NCBI GenBank assembly: GCA_000314955.1
Contig: BAEM01000032.1
Coordinates: 186,001 to 250,000 of the forward strand
Length of the DNA: 64,000 nt
Origin: Paraglaciecola chathamensis S18K6
GTDB lineage: Bacteria; Pseudomonadota; Gammaproteobacteria; Enterobacterales; Alteromonadaceae
Reading direction: 5' to 3'
Part shown: one piece after another, positions 30,209 to 45,069 of the stretch
How the letters are laid out: each line of letters opens with the position of its first letter
Numbering within the stretch: the first letter of the stretch is position 1
Notes under the pieces: generated by a model
What the model was told of the DNA's origin: nothing
Seen by the model: the letters and a program-made list of their open reading frames with translations, nothing else
Database searches by the model: none
Translations under genes and position numbers: made by a program

Positions 30209-31444
30209 TTATTCTTTTACACCGAGCAACCAATAGGTTTGAATTTGGCCTAACCCTTTAACACTCACTTCACCTCTGGGTTCAAAGCAATATTTGTGTT
30301 TGGCCATCTCGTAAGTCGATTGCGTTACTTGAATATGATCACTGCGGCCGTGGCTTTCCATTCTCGCTGCAAGGGTAACAGCTTCCCCCCACAAATCGTA
30401 ACAGAATTTACTGCGACCTATGACACCGGCTACCACTTCCCCAGAACCGATGCCAATACGTAGCCCCGTTCTAAGGTCGTATTTGATTTGCAGCCTAACA
30501 AAAGCCTCTTTTACTGCCAGAGCATATGCGCAACATTGCAGTGCATGCGCATTGTTACTTTTGGGAACTCCGGCTGCTGCCATATATCCATCACCTATGG
30601 TTTTTATTTTTTCCAGCCCATGATAAGTACTTAGCTGATCAAACTGGGTAAAGACATCATCAAGCAAATCCACAAGTTCATGGGCTTTTAAAGATTTCAC
30701 CAATAAGCTGAAACTCTCCAAATCAACAAAACATATAGACGCTTGTTCATATTGGTCGGCAATCTTACCTTTTGCATATTTCAAACGTTGGGCAATTGGC
30801 AGCGGCAGAATGTTCAATAAAAGAGATTCTGAACGTTGATTGGCTAACGACAGCTTTTGCTGGGTACGTGTCATATTACGTCCAATATGAAAGCTCGTTA
30901 ACGTGCAAGATAAAGCCAGAAATACGCTACTTGATACACTGACCGTCTGATGATACTCAGACAATTCCTGGGGGTTAACACGCAAGATAAAAAATCCATC
31001 GATCAGTAAGAAAAACAAGACATGGGACAAAATGCTTAGCCACATTGTGACTCGCTGGTTACTAAAGATGAAAGGACAAACAAAAATGCCTAATAATAGA
31101 TAGTAGTGCACGTGAACATTGGCTTGCCAGATGACGCTAGACCAACAGATATAACTAATGAAAATGAATACCAGTGCCATTTTTGCTAGCGGCTGAAGTT
31201 GAGCCCGATTGAGTAACGGGACAAAGCATAGAAGTGCACAGTGACTTACGATCAAACCTAATTTGTATAATCCATCATAGCGCCAGTAATACGCACTAAT
31301 GGGCACCTGCAGTAAAAGTACAAAGATAACCATCAAACTAATGATGTTGCTGATCCGAGTAGGATTAATATCATACGTGGGATTAGTTGGAATGCCGCAC
31401 CAAATCCATGCGTGTAAAATGCGAGTGACCATGAGGTCTTCCAT
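30209..31444 (-). CDS. Membrane-bound class III adenylate cyclase-like protein
   Basis: The 411-residue protein has about six hydrophobic helices (residues 30-190) and a C-terminal class III cyclase domain (about 215-410). Metal-binding Asp residues occur in ICFVDLESFS and KTIGDGYMAA; Lys before TIGD and Asp in YDLWGE match adenine selection rather than guanine. The transition-state Asn normally in WGxxVN is Thr here (WGEAVTLAARM), while the Arg is kept. Activity may be lowered. The gene lies 100 bases downstream of purB and 61 upstream of roxA, where E. coli carries phoPQ. The input signal is unknown. Confidence 0.88.
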   Translation of the reverse strand: MEDLMVTRILHAWIWCGIPTNPTYDINPTRISNIISLMVIFVLLLQVPISAYYWRYDGLYKLGLIVSHCALLCFVPLLNRAQLQPLAKMALVFIFISYICWSSVIWQANVHVHYYLLLGIFVCPFIFSNQRVTMWLSILSHVLFFLLIDGFFILRVNPQELSEYHQTVSVSSSVFLALSCTLTSFHIGRNMTRTQQKLSLANQRSESLLLNILPLPIAQRLKYAKGKIADQYEQASICFVDLESFSLLVKSLKAHELVDLLDDVFTQFDQLSTYHGLEKIKTIGDGYMAAAGVPKSNNAHALQCCAYALAVKEAFVRLQIKYDLRTGLRIGIGSGEVVAGVIGRSKFCYDLWGEAVTLAARMESHGRSDHIQVTQSTYEMAKHKYCFEPRGEVSVKGLGQIQTYWLLGVKE

Positions 31445-31544
31445 TTGACCAAGAGGAATTGAGTATAGGCTAAAATGAGCAGTTATTTTGCCTAAAAATG
31501 TGGCGAAAGGTGAGGGGATAGCGATCCCCTCGTTTAGCTATCGG

Positions 31545-33584
<2,040 letters not shown>

Positions 33585-33585
<1 letters not shown>

Positions 33586-34718
33586 TAACGAATATAGCTC
33601 TCTATTATTCCGCCACCTAAGCAGACTTCATTTAAGTAAAACACTGCAGATTGCCCTGGTGTCACCGCTTTTTGCGGCTGATCAAAAATAACACGTGCTG
33701 AGCCATCGGAATCCAATGTTAGGGAGCAGGGTATATCTTCTTGGCGATAACGTGTTTTGACGCTGCACTTTATTGCACAGGTAGGGCCAACACGGTCAAC
33801 CCAATGTAACTGATTTGCCACTAAGCCTTTTGAAAACAGGCGAGGGTGATCGGCACCTTGGCCCACAATCAAGACATTGCGTGCCATGTCTTTATCGACC
33901 ACATACCAAGGGTCATCTCCAAATTCTTTCATACCGCCGATCATTAGGCCTTTTCGTTGGCCTAGCGTGTGGTACATCAAACCTTGATGTTGCCCAATCT
34001 CTTGGCCTTCTGGTGTTTCGATAACGCCAGGTTGAGCCGGAAGGTACTGAGATAGAAAATCAGTAAATTTGCGTTCACCGATAAAACAAATTCCCGTGCT
34101 GTCTTTTTTATCGTGAGTGATAAGCCCTTGTTCTTGCGCTATTTCACGAACATGGGGCTTTTCAATATCGCCAATTGGGAATAAGGTTTGGCCTACATGT
34201 TGTTCGCCTAGGGTATACAAGAAATAACTCTGATCTTTGTTATCATCCATACCGCGTAACATTTGCCAATGACCGTCTACTTCACGACGGCGTACGTAAT
34301 GGCCGGTGGCGATGTAATCGGCTTCAAGCTCCTCAGCAGCAAATTCAAGGAAGGCTTTAAATTTGATTTCCTTGTTGCACATGATATCTGGGTTTGGTGT
34401 GCGTCCCGATTTATATTCTTCCAAAAAATATTCGAACACATTATCCCAATACTCGGCCGCAAAGTTAATTTGATGAAGTTCAATGCCGAGCTTATCCGCT
34501 ACTGCTTGGGCGTCTTTCAGATCTTCAGCCGCAGCGCAATATTCATCGTTGTCATCTTCTTCCCAGTTCTTCATGAAAAGGCCTTCAACTTGATAGCCTT
34601 GCTGCAGCAATATATACGCTGAAACAGAAGAATCGACACCACCAGACATACCAACAATAACCTTTTTCTGGCTATTACTGGCTAACTCGGCAGCACTAAG
34701 GGAATGAATATAAGGCAT
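33585..34718 (-). CDS. mnmA: tRNA-specific 2-thiouridylase
   Basis: Thiolates U34 of tRNA-Lys, -Glu and -Gln using sulfur from the IscS/Tus relay. The PP-loop [18 protein letters not shown] is near residue 20, the catalytic cysteines lie in [11 protein letters not shown] and [12 protein letters not shown], and the C-terminal beta-barrels end in [11 protein letters not shown] chose the ATG at 34718 (377 residues) because the domain starts there; the frame is open to 34775. It leads the mnmA-hflD-purB operon. Confidence 0.97.
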
Positions 34719-34827
34719 GATAAATAGCAAAGTCTCAATAAAAATGGTGGCGAATTCTAGCAAATCCCCACACACAAATCATCTGCAATGTACGCATAAT
34801 ATGTGACAATATGTTGTATAAACGCGC

Positions 34828-35406
34828 CTAATCAAGTTCTCGGTAAGTGCCTGAGGCGATGCCGTCTAACGTCCAGTTACCCACTCGATAACGTACCAAC
34901 CTCAAGGTCGGAAAACCGATGTGAGCTGTCATGCGTCTAACTTGACGGTTTTTACCTTCACTGATGGTGATGGCTAACCAACTGGTAGGAATGGATTGGC
35001 GAAAGCGTACAGGCGGATTTCGCGGCCATAAAGAGGGTTCTTGCATTCGCTCAACTTTCGCGGGACGAGTCATACCGTCTTTTAGCGCTACACCGTCGCG
35101 CAATGCTTGTAATTGGTACTCTTGGGGTTCGCCTTCCACTTGGACCCAATAGGTTTTACTGGTTTTCTTTTTGGGGTCCGTTAGTTTGTGCTGTAATTTT
35201 CCGTCGTTGGTCAGTACTAATAAGCCTTCGCTGTCTTTATCAAGACGCCCAGCAGCGTATATATCTGGGATAGGAATGAAGTCTTTCAACGTTTGCCTGC
35301 CGGTAGCATCGGTAAATTGCGTTAAAACGTTGAATGGTTTATTAAATAGTACGATTTTTGAACGACGAATAGGCACTTTTGGCTTTTTATATTGATCAAT
35401 GTTCAT
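34828..35406 (-). CDS. rluE: 23S rRNA pseudouridine(2457) synthase
   Basis: The 192-residue RsuA/RluB-type synthase lacks an S4 domain, as RluE does. It begins VLFNKPFNVLTQFTD and carries the catalytic Asp in AAGRLDKDSEGLLVLTNDG, then SKTYWVQVEGEP and EGKNRQVRRMTAHIGFPTLRLVR. E. coli also places rluE between mnmA and icd, which supports the assignment. It is transcribed away from icd. Confidence 0.94.
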   Translation of the reverse strand: MNIDQYKKPKVPIRRSKIVLFNKPFNVLTQFTDATGRQTLKDFIPIPDIYAAGRLDKDSEGLLVLTNDGKLQHKLTDPKKKTSKTYWVQVEGEPQEYQLQALRDGVALKDGMTRPAKVERMQEPSLWPRNPPVRFRQSIPTSWLAITISEGKNRQVRRMTAHIGFPTLRLVRYRVGNWTLDGIASGTYRELD

Positions 35407-35597
35407 TTCTTGTAACTTATTATGAATAAAATAGCTGAGTTATTTTGCACTCTGCGACGAATTGTTTATTATCTTCCAGCGAATTTTTCAATGTAACTTT
35501 ACCCTGATGTCAGGATCGGATGTGTTAATTCCTGATAAATTTACTAAATGACCGCTATTTAGCAGCAAATAATGTGCTTTATATCAGTCTACACTAA

Positions 35598-37865
<2,268 letters not shown>

Positions 37866-37880
37866 TTATTTTTAATTAGG

Positions 37881-37917
37881 CATAAAAAAGCAGACCTTAA
37901 GGTCTGCTTTTTTTATG
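37881..37917. terminator. Bidirectional terminator between icd and cspD
   Basis: A stem of about 16 bp (CATAAAAAAGCAGACC with its inverse) around a TTAA loop ends in a T-tract on both strands. It lies 16 bases after the icd stop and just before the end of the convergent cspD gene. Confidence 0.92.
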
Positions 37918-37925
37918 ACCAATTT

Positions 37926-38144
37926 TTATTGCTCAGGCTCACCGTTGAAATCGATATTCTCAGCGTGAAGACCTTTAGGTCCTTGCTGCACATCATATTT
38001 CACTTCTTGCCCAGCTTTTAACGAGCGGTAACCTTCCATCTGAATGGTCGAATAATGAGCAAAAATGTCATCTCCACCATCTTCAGGAACGATAAAACCA
38101 AACCCTTTTGCATTGTTAAACCACTTTACTTTGCCAACAGCCAT
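37926..38144 (-). CDS. cspD: Cold-shock domain protein CspD
   Basis: The 72-residue protein is a cold-shock OB-fold with RNP1 KGFGFI and RNP2 DIFAHY motifs, plus STIQMEGYRSLKAGQ and QGPKGLHAENI, which distinguish CspD from CspA. E. coli CspD inhibits DNA replication in stationary phase. The ATG at 38144 has an AGGAAG ribosome-binding site 9 bases upstream; the frame extends to 38192 without homology. It is divergent from clpS, the same arrangement as in E. coli. Confidence 0.95.
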   Translation of the reverse strand: MAVGKVKWFNNAKGFGFIVPEDGGDDIFAHYSTIQMEGYRSLKAGQEVKYDVQQGPKGLHAENIDFNGEPEQ

Positions 38145-38244
38145 ACTTCTGCTTCCTTTTAATCCCTTGAACTGACGCATATTTATCCCCACAATGAACT
38201 ATGGGAAAGGCGCAAATGTTAAAATAACAAATGTCGCACTAGAA

Positions 38245-38274
38245 AATGTAGATTTTTTAACCTGTTTTTGTCAA
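38245..38274 (-). promoter_or_regulatory. Candidate sigma-70 promoter of cspD
   Basis: On the minus strand TTGACA (38274-38269) is followed after 18 bases by TACATT (38250-38245). It would give a leader of about 95 bases before the cspD ATG. The -10 match is only partial. Confidence 0.45.
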
Positions 38275-38345
38275 GGGTAAATTGATAAATAAACGAATGT
38301 TAATAAAACTGCAAAATTTGCACTAAGGGCACTATTCTTCTTATT

Positions 38346-38666
38346 ATGAGCAAAGACAACACGATTAATATAGAGCGCGAAAAGCAGCTAGACACGGTTA
38401 AGCAAAAATTAGCGCCACCACCCATGTATAAAGTTTTGCTGAATAACGATGATTACACACCGATGGATTTCGTGATCGAAGTATTGGTTAGGTTTTTCAA
38501 CTTGGACTCAGAAAAAGCTCATCAAATTATGTTGACTGTGCATTATCGCGGTCGTGCAGTGTGTGGTGTTTATACCGCTGAGATTGCCGAAACAAAAGTA
38601 ATGCAAGTCACCCAGTATGCCAAGAAGCATCAACACCCGTTGATGTGCACAACGGAACAGGTTTAG
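38346..38666 (+). CDS. clpS: ATP-dependent Clp protease adaptor ClpS
   Basis: The 106-residue adaptor has a disordered N-terminal tail and the ClpS core [24 protein letters not shown], with the N-degron pocket residues in [10 protein letters not shown] and the His of [13 protein letters not shown]. It delivers proteins with N-terminal Leu, Phe, Tyr or Trp to ClpAP. It lies 20 bases upstream of clpA, its partner. Confidence 0.98.
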   Translation: MSKDNTINIEREKQLDTVKQKLAPPPMYKVLLNNDDYTPMDFVIEVLVRFFNLDSEKAHQIMLTVHYRGRAVCGVYTAEIAETKVMQVTQYAKKHQHPLMCTTEQV

Positions 38667-38686
38667 CGCAGTAAGAGGGTCTAAAA

Positions 38687-40954
38687 ATGTTGAATAAAGA
38701 ATTAGAACAAACGTTAAATGAAGCGTTTATTTTTGCCAGAGAGCATAGACACGAATTCATGACGGTCGAGCACCTTTTGTTAGCCTTGCTCGATAATGGC
38801 TCTGCCACTGAAGCACTACAAGCCTGTGGCGCTAATGTAGACATTATTAAGAAAGAGTTGACAGATTTCGTGAAAGACACGACACCTTTGTTGCTTGAAG
38901 ATGCAAACAATGAGCGGGAAACTCAGCCCACTTTGGGTTTTCAGCGCGTTCTACAACGTGCTGTATTTCACGTTCAATCATCCGGTAAAGAAGAAGTCAC
39001 CGGGGCGAATGTACTGGTCGCCATTTTTAGCGAACAGGAATCCCAAGCGGTTTACATTCTGAAGAAGGCCGATGTGACTCGCCTTGATGTGGTTAACTTT
39101 ATTTCCCATGGAGTGTCCAAGAGTGATGATGAAAGTACGCACTCAGTTGAACAAGACGAGGAGGGTGCGGGCCAAGAGGCAGGGTCATCCATGCTTGATC
39201 AATACTCGACCAATTTGAATGAGCTGGCCAAAGAAGGGAAAATTGACCCGCTGATTGGTCGAGATTTCGAAGTTGAGCGCAGTATTCAAATATTGTGTCG
39301 CCGTCGTAAAAACAACCCGCTGCTTGTTGGTGAAGCTGGCGTGGGTAAAACCGCCATCGCGGAAGGTTTGGCGTTTCGTATCATTCATAACGACGTGCCT
39401 GACGTCATTGCTAACGCAGTTATATACTCTTTGGATATGGGTACCCTACTTGCAGGTACAAAGTACCGTGGTGACTTCGAGAAGCGCCTTAAAGGGATAT
39501 TAAAAGAGTTATCTAAAGACCCTGACGCTATTTTGTTTATCGATGAAATTCATACCATCATTGGAGCGGGCGCAGCATCTGGCGGCGTGATGGATGCTTC
39601 GAATTTATTGAAACCCAAATTAAGCAGTGGTGAACTTCGTTGTATGGGGTCTACTACCTATCAAGAGTACCAAGGTATTTTCGAAAAAGATCGCGCGCTG
39701 GCGCGGCGCTTCCAGAAAGTGGATGTTATAGAGCCTTCAGTGGCAGATACCACGAAAATTCTGATGGGATTGAAATCACGCTACGAAGAGCACCACAGTG
39801 TGCGCTTTACGCACAAGGCTATCCGCGCCACGGCCGAGCTATCAGCGAAGTACATTAATGAGCGTCATCTGCCTGACAAAGCTATTGACGTGATGGACGA
39901 GGCTGGGGCGAGTCAGCGGTTGTTGCCTCCGTCAAAACGTAAGAAGACCATAGGGGTGACTGATATCGAGCATATTATCTCGAAGATCGCGCGTATCCCT
40001 GAAAAGTCAGTATCGTCTAGTGATAAAGAGTCACTGAAAAACCTCGATAGAGATTTGAAATTAGTGGTATTTGGTCAAGACCAAGCTATCGATACCTTGA
40101 CGGATGCAATTCGTCTGTCTCGAGCAGGATTAGGTGTCGAAACCAAACCGATTGGTAGTTTCTTATTTGCTGGCCCAACTGGAGTCGGTAAAACCGAAAT
40201 CACCCAACAACTGTCGAACATCATGGGCGTAGAGTTATTACGCTTTGACATGTCGGAATATATGGAACGCCACGCAGTGAGCAGGCTCATTGGTGCGCCT
40301 CCTGGATACGTTGGTTTTGATCAAGGTGGGTTGTTGACCGATGCGGTCATTAAACATCCTCATTCGGTGGTATTACTAGATGAGATAGAAAAAGCCCATT
40401 CAGATGTGTTTAATATTTTATTGCAAGTGATGGATCACGGTACGCTGACTGACAATAACGGCCGTAAAGTTGACTTTCGTAATGTGATTTTGGTCATGAC
40501 GACCAACGCAGGTGTACAAGAGACCATTCGTAAATCGATTGGCTTTAAACAGCAAGATCATAGCCATGACGCAATGTCGGAAATCAACAAGGTGTTTACA
40601 CCTGAGTTTAGAAACCGTCTAGATGCCATAGTCTGGTTTAATCACCTAGAGCAAGAGGTTATCTTGCAAGTGGTTGATAAATTCATTGTGGAGCTTCAGG
40701 TTCAACTTGATAATCAAGGGGTATCTCTGGATGTGACGAATGAAGCGAGACAGTGGCTAGCGGAGGAAGGTTACGACAGGAATATGGGCGCACGTCCTAT
40801 GTCACGTGTTATTCAGCAGCACGTTAAGAAAGAATTGGCCAGTGAGCTGTTGTTTGGTGAATTAAGCCAAGGCGGTAGTGTTAAAATATCACTGAAAAAC
40901 AAAAAATTAGTATTTACGTTTAAAGCAGTGAAAGAAGAGAAATCTGAAGCTTAA
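38687..40954 (+). CDS. clpA: ATP-dependent Clp protease ATP-binding subunit ClpA
   Basis: The 755-residue unfoldase has the N-terminal ClpS-binding repeat domain (about 1-145) and two AAA+ modules: Walker A GEAGVGKTAIAEG with Walker B ILFIDEIHTI, and GPTGVGKTEITQQ with VVLLDEIEKAH. An IGF-type loop for ClpP docking (KSIGFKQQD) is present near residue 620. It feeds substrates into ClpP, whose gene is not in this window. It ends at a strong terminator shared with infA. Confidence 0.98.
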   Translation: MLNKELEQTLNEAFIFAREHRHEFMTVEHLLLALLDNGSATEALQACGANVDIIKKELTDFVKDTTPLLLEDANNERETQPTLGFQRVLQRAVFHVQSSGKEEVTGANVLVAIFSEQESQAVYILKKADVTRLDVVNFISHGVSKSDDESTHSVEQDEEGAGQEAGSSMLDQYSTNLNELAKEGKIDPLIGRDFEVERSIQILCRRRKNNPLLVGEAGVGKTAIAEGLAFRIIHNDVPDVIANAVIYSLDMGTLLAGTKYRGDFEKRLKGILKELSKDPDAILFIDEIHTIIGAGAASGGVMDASNLLKPKLSSGELRCMGSTTYQEYQGIFEKDRALARRFQKVDVIEPSVADTTKILMGLKSRYEEHHSVRFTHKAIRATAELSAKYINERHLPDKAIDVMDEAGASQRLLPPSKRKKTIGVTDIEHIISKIARIPEKSVSSSDKESLKNLDRDLKLVVFGQDQAIDTLTDAIRLSRAGLGVETKPIGSFLFAGPTGVGKTEITQQLSNIMGVELLRFDMSEYMERHAVSRLIGAPPGYVGFDQGGLLTDAVIKHPHSVVLLDEIEKAHSDVFNILLQVMDHGTLTDNNGRKVDFRNVILVMTTNAGVQETIRKSIGFKQQDHSHDAMSEINKVFTPEFRNRLDAIVWFNHLEQEVILQVVDKFIVELQVQLDNQGVSLDVTNEARQWLAEEGYDRNMGARPMSRVIQQHVKKELASELLFGELSQGGSVKISLKNKKLVFTFKAVKEEKSEA

Positions 40955-41003
40955 AATATGGGTCGGGGTCACAGCTGACCCTGACACGTAAATTGCAGAC
41001 ATA

Positions 41004-41040
41004 GAAAAAGGCCCAATGTTGTAAAACATTGGGCCTTTTC
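41004..41040. terminator. Bidirectional terminator between clpA and infA
   Basis: AAAAGGCCCAATGTT (41006-41020) pairs exactly with 41025-41039 around a GTAA loop, giving a 15-bp stem with A- and T-tracts at its ends. It serves two convergent genes. Confidence 0.93.
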
Positions 41041-41052
41041 GTTTACTGTATA

Positions 41053-41271
41053 CTAACGAGCGCGGTAAATAATGCGCCCTTTAGATAAATCATATGGCGT
41101 CATTTCACATGTTACTTTGTCGCCTGTTAAGATACGGATATAGTTCTTACGCATCTTTCCTGAAATATGTGCAGTAACAACGTGACCGTTTTCTAATTCG
41201 ACACGAAACATAGTATTTGGAAGGGTATCCAACACTGTACCTTCCATTTCAATACAATCTTCTTTCGCCAT
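41053..41271 (-). CDS. infA: Translation initiation factor IF-1
   Basis: The 72-residue S1-type OB-fold protein reads [27 protein letters not shown] and ends [13 protein letters not shown], essentially the bacterial IF-1 sequence. It binds the ribosomal A site during initiation. It lies downstream of bpt on the same strand, 80 bases away. E. coli likewise has infA between clpA and aat. Confidence 0.99.
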   Translation of the reverse strand: MAKEDCIEMEGTVLDTLPNTMFRVELENGHVVTAHISGKMRKNYIRILTGDKVTCEMTPYDLSKGRIIYRAR

Positions 41272-41351
41272 GTAGCTCTGTTACCTCTGTAAATAATAAG
41301 TCTCAAAAATGCCGCGCAGATTTTGCCCAATAACGGCGGCCGTGTAAAGCT

Positions 41352-42047
41352 TTACCAGTCTTTTTTTGAAATTAGCTGCCATTTTTGCTCAATAAAACGC
41401 TCGTGGGGCAAAAAATTGCGCTTATAGCTCATTTTTTGACAGTCATCTATCTGGTAGCCTAAATATAAATGTTCTTTAGCTAAACGCCGAGCGATCGCGA
41501 TTTGTTGTAAAACTGCGAAGGTGCCTAAGGAACGTTCGGCCAAAGAAGGTTTAAAAAATGTATAAACTGCCGACAATGCGTTTTCCAACGGATCGGTCAC
41601 GGCAATGCCAACCAGCTCACCATCGAGATGAAGTTCAATAAACAGCGGATTTAACCAGTGTCCATCGGCAAAGCTTGCGTATTGCTCTGGTGTTGCAGGG
41701 TACATACTGCCATCTTGATGTCGAGTATTGATGTATTGCGCATACAAAGTGTAGTAGTGAGGTTTATTTTCTTCACTTAATACCACTTTTATATCGCTAT
41801 TACGTTTGAGTATACGTTTCTGGCTTTTAGATGGAGTAAAGTCATTCACTGGGACGCGTATTGCTTGACAGGCATGGCAATGCGCGCAGTGGGGGCGATA
41901 AACTTGTGCGCCGCTGCGCCGGAAACCGGCTGCCATTAGCATTTCATAGTGAGTACCGTGCCCTGTTTCTTCTGCATAAACGAGTAGTGTTTCTTGTTCA
42001 TCTGACAAATAACTACAGGCAAAGCTTTGACTAATTCCAAATTTCAT
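41352..42047 (-). CDS. bpt: Aspartate/glutamate leucyltransferase
   Basis: Transfers Leu from Leu-tRNA to N-terminal Asp or Glu, creating ClpS-recognised N-degrons. The 231-residue protein contains the ATE N-domain (CSYLSDEQETLLVYAE, GFRRSGAQVYRPHCAHCHACQAIRVPV) and C-domain (AVYTFFKPSLAERSLGTFAVLQQI, LGYQIDDCQKMSYKRNFLPHE). The Cys cluster CxxCxxC is intact. It overlaps the aat stop by one base (TAATG), so both transferases are made together. Confidence 0.96.
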   Translation of the reverse strand: MKFGISQSFACSYLSDEQETLLVYAEETGHGTHYEMLMAAGFRRSGAQVYRPHCAHCHACQAIRVPVNDFTPSKSQKRILKRNSDIKVVLSEENKPHYYTLYAQYINTRHQDGSMYPATPEQYASFADGHWLNPLFIELHLDGELVGIAVTDPLENALSAVYTFFKPSLAERSLGTFAVLQQIAIARRLAKEHLYLGYQIDDCQKMSYKRNFLPHERFIEQKWQLISKKDW

Positions 42048-42751
42048 TACGTTTGCGTTAATTCCCTAGGACGCCACAACGACTGATTTATAGGTTCTTT
42101 TACAACTGCTTTAAGCTTGCTTAAGAACGCGGTTCTCGGGATTTCTATACACCCGAGACTCTCCAAGTGTTCATTTTGTAATTGGCAATCAATAAATTCA
42201 GAGCCGTTTTGACGCAGCAGTTCAACTAAATAAAACATAGCAAGCTTTGAAGCATTCGTCGCATAATGAAACATGGATTCACCGCAAAAGAGATTACCTG
42301 GGGTCACACCGTATAAGCCGCCGACCAGTGTCTCGTCATCCCATACTTCTATAGATTGGGCATAACCACTGCGATGCAATTCAATGTACGCATTGATCAT
42401 TTCGTCTGTTATCCATGTGCCAGACGATTGTCGTGTGACGTTAGCGCACGCATATATCACCTGAGCAAACTGTGTATTTACCGTGACGCGAAAAGGCGTT
42501 TTACGAATAAATTTTTTTAAGCTTTTTGACACGTTGAAATTTTCTAAAGGCAATATGCCTCTTGGATCAGGAGACCACCATAATATTGGTTCATTGCTGC
42601 TGAACCAAGGAAAAATACCTTGTTGATAAGCATGTATTAAGCGGTTTACCGACAAGTCTCCGCCGAAGGCGAGCAGACCTGGAGGATCAGATAACGCTTG
42701 AGCGGGAGAGGGAAAATGCAGTGATCTATCTAATTGAAACAGTTCAATCAT
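42047..42751 (-). CDS. aat: Leucyl/phenylalanyl-tRNA-protein transferase
   Basis: Adds Leu or Phe to N-terminal Lys or Arg, making primary N-degrons for ClpS-ClpAP. The 234-residue protein has the family signature FPSPAQALSDPPGLLAFGGDLS, QGIFPWFSSNEPILWWSPDPRG and GGLYGVTPGNLFCGESMFH. It is followed directly by bpt and then infA, and it lies near clpSA. Confidence 0.98.
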   Translation of the reverse strand: MIELFQLDRSLHFPSPAQALSDPPGLLAFGGDLSVNRLIHAYQQGIFPWFSSNEPILWWSPDPRGILPLENFNVSKSLKKFIRKTPFRVTVNTQFAQVIYACANVTRQSSGTWITDEMINAYIELHRSGYAQSIEVWDDETLVGGLYGVTPGNLFCGESMFHYATNASKLAMFYLVELLRQNGSEFIDCQLQNEHLESLGCIEIPRTAFLSKLKAVVKEPINQSLWRPRELTQT

Positions 42752-42769
42752 ACTGGCTCATTGAATTGA

Positions 42770-42789
42770 AAGGCCTCAAACGAGGCCTT
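42770..42789 (-). terminator. Terminator downstream of trxB
   Basis: AAGGCCTC (42770-42777) pairs with GAGGCCTT (42782-42789) around an AAAC loop. On the minus strand it is followed by a short T-rich stretch. It lies between trxB and aat. Confidence 0.7.
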
Positions 42790-42802
42790 GGGTCGTTAGC
42801 GC

Positions 42803-43822
<1,020 letters not shown>

Positions 43823-44002
43823 CTATTACGCATAGAAATGCGTCTCTACAGGAAACTTTCAATCTCTATCTAATAAAAAAATTATTATAACATTGCTATT
43901 AGGTAGAACTAATCCTCATGATAACTTTCTAAAGAGTGATCTTTTCGCTAATATTCTGGATATGCCTTATAAAGGCGAGCAAATTATATTAAGTAGGTTG
44001 CC

Positions 44003-44449
44003 ATGGCACAAACCGTTTTTACTTTATTCAAAGATGGCCAGCAGTATATGCAAACTTGGCCGGTCAAAAAGGAACTGTATCCACTGTTCCCTGAGTGCAG
44101 AGTTATTTCTGCTACTAAGCTCGCCATTAAAACCATGCCGCCATTGGCAGTGCTTACGGTTGCTTCGGCTTATTCTGTGACAGGCGTAGAAACCTTACCG
44201 AATGCTGTGGCGATGGCAATATTCTTTTTATCGATCCCGGTACAAGGGCTGTTGTGGTTGGGCCACAGGGCAAATCAATGGCTTCCACCATCAACTTCGA
44301 GTTGGTATCGCGATATTCATCAAAAGATGCGTCAGCAGGGTTGCCTTGTGGCGACTATGAAATCGCGGCCGAAGTATAAAGAATTAGCGGCACTGCTTAA
44401 AACGGCGTTTGATGATCTGGACAAAGCCTTTACCCAGCGCTGGTTTTAG
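44003..44449 (+). CDS. yfbV: YfbV (UPF0208/DUF412) inner-membrane protein
   Basis: The 148-residue protein starts MAQTVFTLFKDGQQYMQTWPVKKELYPLFPECRVI, the family signature, and has two hydrophobic helices (about 45-90, with MPPLAVLTVASAYSVTG). E. coli YfbV has been linked to terminus-region chromosome insulation, but its mechanism is unclear. The start ATG at 44003 is well supported by the conserved N-terminus. Its 3' end overlaps the convergent sprT gene by 4 bases. Confidence 0.92.
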   Translation: MAQTVFTLFKDGQQYMQTWPVKKELYPLFPECRVISATKLAIKTMPPLAVLTVASAYSVTGVETLPNAVAMAIFFLSIPVQGLLWLGHRANQWLPPSTSSWYRDIHQKMRQQGCLVATMKSRPKYKELAALLKTAFDDLDKAFTQRWF

Positions 44450-44985
44450 ACGCTGGTAGGCTGCTTAAAGCTAAGCACCTTATGGCATTGGCGGCAGATA
44501 TACTGTTGTTGCTGTCTTAGCACCTTATTGTGGCGCCTGATACTCAGTTCAATATCACCACATAAACATTGATAGGTAAAACGTTTCCCACTGACTTTGG
44601 TTACGTCCATTTTGTGGTATGTGTGTCCATTTAATCCGAATACCTGCCGCATAATGGCTTGCCACTCTTTTCCATGGGGTTTTACTCGACCATAAAGCGC
44701 ATAGGCGACTAAATGAGAGACCTCATGGGGCACCACTTCATCTATAAATTCTTGATAGTTGTCAGCTAGCAGTACAGGATTAAACCGCAACTCATTTGTT
44801 TGTAGTCGCGCACAACCGGCAATTTTACCTCTTTGATTAAAGGTTATCGTCGGTAAGGCTAAGTCAACTGATAGTGACCGGCTAGCCAATTGAACACAGG
44901 CATGTACACGATTAACGACATGGGCTTGTAAATCTGATTGATTAAGCTGGTTTTGATGGGAAGAAGGGGGGGGCAATGGTTTCAT
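44446..44985 (-). CDS. sprT: SprT family zinc metalloprotease-like protein
   Basis: The 179-residue protein has the zinc HExxH motif in VPHEVSHLVAYALYG (about residue 88) and a C-terminal four-cysteine zinc ribbon (CLCGD...ICRQCHKV). It matches bacterial SprT, related to the Spartan protease domain of eukaryotes. The bacterial substrate is not established. Its stop region overlaps the end of yfbV. Confidence 0.92.
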   Translation of the reverse strand: MKPLPPPSSHQNQLNQSDLQAHVVNRVHACVQLASRSLSVDLALPTITFNQRGKIAGCARLQTNELRFNPVLLADNYQEFIDEVVPHEVSHLVAYALYGRVKPHGKEWQAIMRQVFGLNGHTYHKMDVTKVSGKRFTYQCLCGDIELSIRRHNKVLRQQQQYICRQCHKVLSFKQPTSV

Positions 44986-45069
44986 TTATTGTGGGGGTGG
45001 GTAAAGGCTAAGTTAAAAGGCAGCGTCTTATCAGTCATGAATAGGACACTGCCATTGGTATATTAAGGG

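Noticed and set aside
43828-43843. ACGCAT/ATGCGT hairpin between trxB and yfbV
   Set aside because: A 6-bp stem in AT-rich DNA is expected by chance; no T-tract or conserved site is visible.
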